Shown here in pieces: positions 57,510-64,000 of a stretch of DNA of 64,000 nt. The stretch spans positions 5,847,344 through 5,911,343 of the forward strand of contig CM041298.1 of assembly GCA_023052935.1 (NCBI GenBank), read 5' to 3'. The stretch's first letter is position 1, and each line of letters starts with the position of its first letter. A program made the translations under genes and the position numbers. This DNA comes from Piezodorus guildinii (lineage: Eukaryota > Arthropoda > Insecta > Hemiptera > Pentatomidae). The notes below the pieces were generated by a model, which worked only from the letters and a program-made list of their open reading frames with translations, did not search any database and was not told the DNA's origin.

Positions 57510-58409
57510 TTGAGTTGTGTCACATAAAATGTCCGTTTTCAAGGTAAAGGATTTTTATTAAAAATTATCTTGTTTTCATAATTTTATTCCAAGTATTCAC
57601 CTTCTATTTCTACACATTTTTCCCAACGTGACACCAACTTTTTTATCCCCGAACTGAAAAAACTCTGAGCTTTGAAGTGAAACAAAATCTGAAAACGCAC
57701 TTTTCACTTGATCATCATTTTCAAAAAGTTTTCCTTTGACGAATTTGTCTAAATTCCTGAACAGGTGGTAATCTGTAGGAAACAAGTCTGGAGAATATGG
57801 TTGGTGCGGAAGAACTTCGTAGCCCAGTTCTTCCAATTTTTGCACGGTATGTTTTGAAACGTGCCGCTCAGTGAGATCATGAGGTACCCATGTATCGAGC
57901 TTTTTTACTTTCCCAATACACTTTAAATGTCTAGAAACGGTAGATGCACTTTCATATAGTTGTGCTGAGAGTCCTTTAACTGTTGGGTAGGGGTTTCCTT
58001 CTACTGTATGTTTGAGGACATCGTTGTCTATTACGGACGGAGGTCTTCCTCGGGGCAAGTTTTCCAAGTCGGTATCCCCAGCTGAAAACTCAGCAAGCCA
58101 ACGGCGGATGGTCCGTTCATTAACACTCCCTTCCCCAAACGCCTTGCAAATATTTCTAGCGGCCTCAGATGCTGAATGGCCGAGTTTAAACTCGTACAAA
58201 AATATTACTCGATAATCGCGTGTTTCCATGTTCATATTTGGAAGTATGCTAAAAAGTGGGTTATTGATTGGGAAGCTAATGTTTATAATACAAAGGTAGA
58301 GGATTAGTAACTGTCTACTTTAAAAATGCAAACATTCGGAAGAAAACAACAAAATCCTTTATGTATTTCAGAAGCTATAAATACGGAAATTTCATGTAAA
58401 ACAACCCAA
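57510..58409 (-). mobile_element. Mariner deletion derivative, copy d (longest frame)
   Basis: It is a 900-bp TA-flanked element in a Tm2 intron. An uninterrupted 212-codon minus frame (58235-57597) runs from MNMETRDYRVIFLYEFKLGH through two helix-turn-helix regions and WVPHDLTER. It then passes directly into HTVQKLEELGYEVLPHQPYS, PDLFPTDYHLFRNLD. A full-length mariner would have about 130 residues with the first two catalytic aspartates at that joint. The DNA-binding half could still bind termini if expressed. The right end is 49 bp from exon 5. Confidence 0.94.
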
Positions 58410-58458
58410 TATATTTTGATAATTAATAATACAATATAAATTATACAAGAATACTTAC

Positions 58459-58529
58459 GAATCTCCAGATTTGACACGATCTTCAGCGACTTCAAGCTCA
58501 TCTTCAACGAAGGCCAGTTTCCTTGCGAC
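58459..58529 (-). CDS. Tm2: Tm2 exon 5 (residues 165-187 plus two bases of 188)
   Basis: The 71-nt exon encodes VARKLAFVEDELEVAEDRVK and then SGD. Acceptor GTTCCAG, donor GTAAGT (consensus). FVEDELEVAEDRV is characteristic of Tm2. Confidence 0.97.
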
Positions 58530-58982
58530 CTGGAACCATTTGTGTATAAGTCGGAGAAATAAAAAAATTATAAGAGTCAATGAATTGGAAATAATTTGGC
58601 CGAGTAAACGCTTAACTCTCTGTCTCTTCCCCCCAAAATACATACTTTATAGAACTCTAAGAGTGTTTACCACCATAAGAATTTCGACACCATAGTCAAT
58701 CAAAGGCTGATTTAACATAATATAGAATTATCCGAACCATGAGATTTTTAGGACAGTGCTCTCTCAATTTCAGCATCAACGGTAATAGATAGGGAAAAAT
58801 GGAGGGAACTATAAAATTTAATTTGGTGAGGTTGTCTCTAATATCAGAACTTAAAAATCACGAGTCGAGAAAATCAGTTGTTATCCTAAGAAATACTAAT
58901 ATATAACGGAAATTCATCGCAAAGTATGGGACTTTCTTAACTTACGTTCAATTTGAAGGAACATTACGTTGTAAAATACACA

Positions 58983-59062
<80 letters not shown>

Positions 59063-60113
59063 AAATAATCTTGAAATAAAAAACAATACTCTAGAAATAT
59101 CTTGAAATATTCTTCTTTCTCTTCCAGTGGCACGTAGGTCCTTGATCTCGCGGTTTAACCTTATGGAGATTAAACTCACGTTTCTCAATGTATTTTATAG
59201 GGTTAGGTCATCACTCCCTACGCCTAATTTTGTGAGTGGCCACCATTTGGCTGACGGGTCTCACTTTTCCGGGGGAGAGGTTGTGAGTGAATCCCCATTT
59301 ATTAAATACTTGAAAAAATCCCGCCCGAGACTGGGAATCAAACTCACAACCTCTAGCGTGAGAGACTAGCGCGCTAGCCACTCAGCCACGGGCTCCCGGG
59401 ATCTTGAAATATACCCATTTTGTTTTCGTAAAAGCATCCATGCATTCCAGATTCGTGGAATCGATGGTTGTTTTAAAATTTAGTGGAAGTAATTAAAAAA
59501 AAATTAAAAATATTAATAAAACAACTCTCCATAAAATTTTTTGGGTCTATATCATATGAATATAGAGATTCGTGCGGATTCTAGACCAACACGTGCAAGG
59601 AGGTCATTAGGCCGAGATCACACTCGGCTTACTAAAGTGATACTAATAGTGCAGTTATTTGTCGCTAGATTGCATTGCAAAACTTCCCGCTTTGATAAAC
59701 ATTTTCTGAACGGTCTCTATTAATTATTTTTATTTAGTTATCATCTAAAAGAAGACCTGAATTTTCTCTCAATTACCATTTGTATGTTCATTAAACTCGT
59801 GACGATTGACTAATCGGTCCATGCTGTGTGAGCGAGTTGGAGTCCTAAATTTTTCATATCTTGATTTAATTAGGAAATAGATCTGATATCGCACAGGTAC
59901 GAGACTACTATTTTAAGCCCACATCAAGGGAAGACATAACCATGGATTTTTACTCCCTTCAAACAATTCTAGGGTCCTTCTATTGGCTTTGAACGAGCGA
60001 CCCCGGCCACAGAACGCTGTTTTACTATTTTCAATAGCCTAAAATCTATCCTTTACCCTCTAAGCAACCCGCTACCCACTACCCTCCTAGCTATGTATAT
60101 ATTTAGAACTCAC
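58530..60113. other. Tm2 intron with TA microsatellite and SINE remnants
   Basis: (TA)n at about 58986-59059 is the longest such tract noted here. SINE C is at 59150-59398. A decayed SINE B (minus; CTAATCGGTCCATGCTGTGT, then GAACGAGCGACCC) lies at about 59810-60005. No gene. Confidence 0.6.
59150..59398 (-). mobile_element. tRNA-derived SINE, family C
   Basis: On the minus strand CCGTGGCTGAGTGGCTAGCG is the A box and GTGAGTTTGATTCCCAG the B box, forming a tRNA-like head at the right end. A body unlike SINE A or B follows (CTCCCCCGGAAAAGTGAGAC). Only one copy is seen here. Confidence 0.75.
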
Positions 60114-60231
60114 TTCATCAGATTTTCCGTCGGCATCTTCAGCAAGGAGCCTGGCTTCCTTGAGCTGGTTGGTGAGCTGGTCCATCCTCTCCTCATCCTG
60201 CTGTGACCTGTTCTCCAATACTTTGCACATA
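60114..60231 (-). CDS. Tm2: Tm2 exon 4 (residues 126-164)
   Basis: The 118-nt exon completes Arg125 and encodes [20 protein letters not shown], then [19 protein letters not shown]. Acceptor TCTTACAG, donor [28 protein letters not shown] is a strong Tm2 marker. Confidence 0.97.
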
Positions 60232-60539
60232 CTGTAAGATAAGCATAATATTATTATTAATATATTTCATATCATAATAAATATTAATATAAAATAAAAC
60301 AATATATATATTTTTACTGTAGAAAGATCCCTTTTTCACTCCGAGTTACGAATCAGTTGAAAAAAGTTTGGTGCGCGCTAACAAGTTGACTGATTGAAAT
60401 CATGTTTTTGTCATTATTCGTTTTTGCAATTGTTACATTGCTTATTACCCCCTTACACATAAATAGTTAGCTAAATGCTTCTTCGTACATATCCTTACAA
60501 CGGGAAGAGAGTTATAGTGTCCTTTTTTCTTCTCTTTCT
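60232..60539. other. Tm2 intron, no feature seen
   Basis: AT-rich sequence with poly-T near 60530-60552. Confidence 0.5.
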
Positions 60540-61440
60540 TTTTTTTTTATTATCATTTATTGAAATTTACAGCTGTATTAGTTAATAAATCAAGTAAATT
60601 AGCTAACAGAGAAATAAATTAAAAAGACATGAAGATAAAATGCCCATTGTCAACCCTCCACTGGGTAATCTACACTAGAAGGTTTCGAGGCCATATCCTT
60701 TTCAGACGCCTCGGAGGATAGTCAGGGATGGAAGAGGAGCAAGGATTGAAAATAGCTGGTTAATGTGGAGTGGAGTTTGTCATGGAAGGATTGATACATG
60801 CTTCGAGCCAAATCAGCAACATATGGGGTATTAAGGTCTTTATGGATGAGTTTATTCGTGACGAAGTAAGGAGCGTTGAGGATGTTTCGAAGGAATTTGC
60901 ATTGTAAGGATTGAATACGGAAAGAATTTGATGGTTAAGTAGAGCTTCAGAGCTCAACTCCGTAAGTCCAGATAGGCCTTATGATTGTGATATAGATGAG
61001 CCTTTTGTAGTTAAGTGGAAGGTTCGAGCATTTGTCCCGTAAGTGGTGTAGCAAGCGAAAGAGTTGGGCAGTTTCTTGTAGTTTCAGGCTTGTTTGCGGA
61101 TTCCAAGTTAGTCGTTTGTCAAGTAGGAGTCCTAGATAGCGAATCTGTTTAACCGGGACTAGCGGAATATTATTAAAGGACACTGTAAAGCAGCATGTCG
61201 TAGGTTTACGACGAAGGGTGAAGGTAATTTGGTAGGACTTGTTGAAATTGATTTTGATTCTCCAATTCTGACACCATACCTCAAGGTCTCTGATGTGGGA
61301 TTGGAGAGTTTGAGAGGCAATAGTAGGATCGCTATTGACTGTGGAATATCCTTTTGAAAAGGAAATCGAGTAACAACTGGTGGTTCGCTTCCATTGAATC
61401 GTATCATAGTTACTAGACATTTCAATTGCAACGGGAAGTA
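60540..61440 (-). pseudogene. Jockey-like retrotransposon fragment in Tm2 intron
   Basis: The minus frame 61420-60947 carries SHIRDLEVWCQNWRIKINF, RRKPTTCCFTV and RYLGLLLDKRLTWNPQT, the region after the catalytic FADD in Jockey polymerases. The frame shifts near 60950 and ends in RRLKRIWPRNLLV near 60690. The 3' UTR and an A-run (poly-T on plus, about 60540-60552) follow. The FADD itself is missing, so the 5' truncation falls just after it. Confidence 0.85.
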
Positions 61441-61561
61441 TGCTTCCTGTATCTCCTCTGATACATAACCAATTTCAATCCTTTTTTTTTTTTTTTTGCC
61501 AGGGAATTATCATACTGGTTTACTAGTATAGTATATAATATAATATGTATTATAATATTAC

Positions 61562-61695
61562 CGGAAGGACTCGTCGGCAGCCTGGGAAGCCTCAGTGAGC
61601 TTCTGGGTGGCAGTGGCAGATCTCTCCTCAGACCTCTCCAGATCTTCCTCAACCATCTGCACCTTCCTGTTCAGGGCGGCTACCTCGCTCTCGGC
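61562..61695 (-). CDS. Tm2: Tm2 exon 3 (residues 81-124 plus two bases of 125)
   Basis: The 134-nt exon encodes [20 protein letters not shown], then [20 protein letters not shown] and DESF. Acceptor ATGGACAG, donor GTAATA. Phase and length match the canonical exon. Confidence 0.96.
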
Positions 61696-61772
61696 CTGTC
61701 CATTATATATCGAATTAGCAAACTATCGATTAGTTTATACACTTTATATTGATTGATATCGATAACACTCAC

Positions 61773-61898
61773 GTTGGTGAGGGCCTTCTCCTTCTCTTCG
61801 AGGTCCTTATTGGCCTGTTCCAGATCCCGCTTGTTCTTCTCCAGGTCGGCTTCAACCTGGGCCAACTTCTTCTGGAGGTCGCGCACATCCTCCAGCAC
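61773..61898 (-). CDS. Tm2: Tm2 exon 2 (residues 39-80)
   Basis: The 126-nt phase-0 exon encodes VLEDVRDLQKKLAQVEADLE, then KNKRDLEQANKDLEEKEKAL and TN. Acceptor TATTCCAG, donor GTGAGT. The 77-nt intron to exon 3 is the shortest but one in the gene and is free of repeats, unlike most of the others. Confidence 0.96.
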
Positions 61899-62466
61899 CT
61901 GGAATAGAAATGTTATGTATAACATCTTCCTTGATAAACAAGTAACATATAACATCCTCAAGAAAGAAATTACGCAGGATTTTCTTTAGGAGAACTAAGT
62001 AACTTGAAAATCGTTAGAAAAGGAGGTGAATTAACTGCTAAAACTAAGCGATAGAGCAAGAAAAATTTGTTTTTATTTGGATTGTTAATAATAATGTTAG
62101 AACAAGTTCCAGAGCAAGAAGGGAAATGCTGGAGCTTCATTACCAACCTTGGAAGAAGGATAAGGTGTAATTCCTACAACCATATATAATCACAATTTAA
62201 TTTTACCACTAACTATAGATAAGTTAATTAGATTATAACTACCAAATGAACCAAACATTTGCTGATTGTAAGGATGTCTCATCCGAAATCATTTATAAAT
62301 TTTTTGTCAATACGTAAAAATGTAAATAAAGTTTATTTTCTTTTTCTTCTTCTTCTAAGGTGTAATTTAAACCTGTCGAAGGATATTTCACACTTTTCAG
62401 AATTCGCGCTTTTATCAAAGAGTTCAGAAAAGAATCTTTGGGAAAGACAGGAAGAGGTGATAACTA
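61899..62466. other. Tm2 intron, no feature seen
   Basis: No recognised repeat or gene. Confidence 0.5.
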
Positions 62467-63219
62467 TTGGGTTGTGTCACATGAAATGTCCGTTTTCAAG
62501 GTAAAGGATTTTTATAATAATACGATATGAAAACAAGATAATTTTATTCGAAGTATTTACCTTCTTTTTCTACACATTTTTCCCAACGTGACACCAACTT
62601 TTTTATCCCCGAACTGAAAAACTTTGAAGTGAAACAAAATCTGAAAAAGCACTTTTCACTTGATCATCATTTTCAAAAAGTTTTCCTTTGACGAAGTTGT
62701 CTAAATTCCTGAACAGGTGGTAATCTGTTGGAGACAAGTCGGGAGAATATGGCGGGTGCGGAAGAACTCCGTATCCCAGTTCTTTAAATTTTTGTACGGT
62801 ATGTTTTGAAACATGGCGTCTTGCTGCCGCTCAGAGAAATCATGAAGTACCCATGTATCGAGCTTTTTTACTTTACAATTATACTTCAAATGTCTGAAAA
62901 CGGTAGATGCACTTGCATTTAGTTGTGCTGAGAGTCCTTTAACTGTTTGGTAGGGGTTTCCTTCTACTGTATGTTTGAGGACATCGTTGTCTATTACGGA
63001 CGGAGGTCTTCCTCGGGGCAAGATTTCCAAGTCGGTATCCCCAGCTGAAAACTTAGCAAACCAACGGCGAATGGTCCGTTCATTAACACTCCCTTCCCCA
63101 AACGCCTTGCAAATATTTCTAGCGGCCTCAGCTGTTGAATGGCCGAGTTTAAACTCGTGCAAAATCCTTTATGTATTTCAGAAACTATAAAAACGGACAT
63201 TTCATGTGAAACAATCAAA
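62467..63219 (-). mobile_element. Mariner deletion derivative, copy e
   Basis: The 753-bp TA-flanked element has the left end TTGGGTTGTGTCACATGAAA. The right end CATGTGAAACAATCAAA is slightly degenerate. The frame 63162-62701 has the same helix-turn-helix, RGRPPSVIDND and DTWVLHD order, and the same jump to the C-terminus, with an added frameshift. A short deletion near 63160 removed the start. Confidence 0.92.
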
Positions 63220-63382
63220 TATTTGATAAATATTCATAAATCATACCCCACAAAAAGCCAATATAAAGAAATTAAAGCATTTATTTATTCATTAAATACT
63301 TCCTTAAAGAAATAAAGCAAACTTGGATATAAAAAATCAATCTTAGGTATCTTATTCTGGAATACTCTTTTTCATAACTCAC

Positions 63383-63538
63383 TTTGTCTGCTCTCATGTT
63401 GGCGTCCTTAGCCTACCCTGCGTATCGGCCTTGTCATCGCCGTGTCTTCTCCATCTTCATCGCCTGCATCTTCTTCTTGATCGCGTCCATCTTGGATTTG
63501 GGGTTAGTAGACTACACCACACGAGAACAAACAAAACC
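63383..63538 (-). CDS. Tm2: Tm2 exon 1 of the coding region (residues 1-38), disrupted
   Basis: After a pyrimidine-rich acceptor (TTTCTTTGCAG) there are 48 nt of 5' UTR. ATG 63490 then opens MDAIKKKMQAMKMEK, the hallmark tropomyosin start. Downstream AKDANMRADK and donor GTGAGT are also in frame. Between them the coding part is 108 nt where 114 would be expected, with several single-base gaps and at least one extra G. This yields TGA and TAG in frame (ACACGGCGATGAC, then GCAGGGTAGG). Every other exon of the gene is clean, so a base-calling or assembly problem is the simplest cause. A null allele or a dead extra copy of the exon is possible. Confidence 0.88.
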
Positions 63539-63648
63539 CTGCAAAGAAAAAAATATGTAAGAAAATAAACATAAAGTATATAAGATGTATTTAATAGAAA
63601 AACAAATATAAGCTATGCAAGTATCATGCTAGTGGATCAAGAAAAAAA
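63539..63648. other. Tm2 intron upstream of the ATG exon
   Basis: Intron continuing out of the window. AT-rich, no feature. Confidence 0.5.
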
Positions 63649-63930
63649 GGGAATGGCGTGGTCTAGTGGATCTAGTAGTCTCTAGCTTACTAGTCTCCGG
63701 GTCCTGGGTTCACATCTCGGCTACGGTAGAATATTATTTATTCTGTTATTTCAGCCGAGAGGCGACCTAGTGTATGGAGGCTCTCCTGGAGCATACCCAG
63801 CCTCTATAAAGTGGGTACTCCTTAACGGGGGAAACCTGGCGGCTGACTAACCAAGTCCTAATCACCTCATTGCACACCACTGTTACCCCTATAAGCAGTA
63901 CGAATCTCTATATTTGGGTTGTAGAGGTAC
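63649..63930 (+). mobile_element. tRNA-derived SINE, family A, copy 2
   Basis: GGCGTGGTCTAGTGGATCTA is the A box region, and GTCCTGGGTTCACATCTCGG is a degraded B box. The body follows copy 1 closely (GAATATTATTTATTCTGTTA, CCCAGCCTCTATAAAGTGGG, GGAAACCTGGCGGCTGA). I could not define a TSD. Confidence 0.85.
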
Positions 63931-64000
63931 AAATTAAATGAATAAAAATTTTAAATAAGCCTCCATAACTCTTGATACTGCTACTCGAAGGTTAAACGTC

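Larger units (their letters stand above)
37845..63538 (-). other. Tm2: Tropomyosin gene (Tm2-like), whole locus
   Basis: Tropomyosin is the coiled-coil dimer that lies along actin and, with troponin, regulates myosin access in muscle. Nine coding positions on the minus strand, all with GT-AG introns and compatible phases, cover residues 1-284. Sequence signatures such as [36 protein letters not shown] and [20 protein letters not shown] point to the insect Tm2 type over Tm1. Only one exon is seen at each internal position, but there are two alternative terminal exons. A non-coding first exon should lie to the right of the window, because the ATG exon has a 3' splice site upstream (CTTTGCAG). 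Introns hold many transposons, and two opposite-strand acylphosphatase genes lie between the terminal exons. Confidence 0.93.

Noticed and set aside
1..64000. CRISPR array, bacterial operon or integrated viral genome
   Set aside because: Spaced direct repeats, ribosome-binding sites, LTRs and capsid or envelope-like frames were not seen. The polymerase-like frames are all non-LTR retrotransposon types.

Overview
The window is arthropod nuclear DNA, most likely from an insect. It is strongly AT-rich, has long (TA)n tracts, GT-AG introns and a very high density of transposable elements. The only conserved cellular genes recognised are a muscle-type tropomyosin closest in sequence pattern to insect Tropomyosin 2 (Tm2) and two acylphosphatases. 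Hemiptera is a guess: one abundant repeat with an internal GT microsatellite resembles repeats I remember from planthoppers and related bugs, and this is not verified.

Right part (about 37.8-63.5 kb): one Tm2-like gene on the minus strand. Nine coding positions are filled, with exon 1 at the right and two mutually exclusive terminal exons at the left (53135-53217 proximal, 38836-38918 distal). All exon phases agree. The residue boundaries (38/80/125/164/188/213/234/258/284) match the canonical 284-residue long tropomyosin if exon 1 had its normal 114 coding bases. In this sequence exon 1 has only 108, with scattered small indels and two in-frame stops. Exons 2-8 and both terminal exons are clean. 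Between the two terminal exons, on the opposite strand, lie two paralogous acylphosphatase genes (about 42.2 kb and 48.7 kb).

Left part (1-37.8 kb): no cellular gene was recognised. It is a mosaic of elements. There are six RTE-type retrotransposon copies across the window, all in the same orientation, and five have both target-site duplication (TSD) copies visible. There are Jockey-like, CR1/L2-like and R2/R4-like fragments, a mariner deletion-derivative family, a MITE family (MT) with GAGACGTTGATTTCC termini, and three kinds of tRNA-derived SINE. An unclassified repeat called FX here (about 0.8-0.9 kb, at least ten loci) and a set of long fold-back elements called FB share a GAAACGTYG core. 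Repeats also fill the Tm2 introns.

The elements are layered. RTE sits inside an MT MITE, Jockey sits inside FX, and FB2 and a small perfect inverted repeat sit inside FX, so FX and MT are older layers. Nothing here looks like a multi-gene operon or defence system. The points most worth following up are the damaged Tm2 first exon, the nested acylphosphatase pair, the FB and FX families, and MITE and RTE sequence that touches Tm2 splice and polyadenylation signals.
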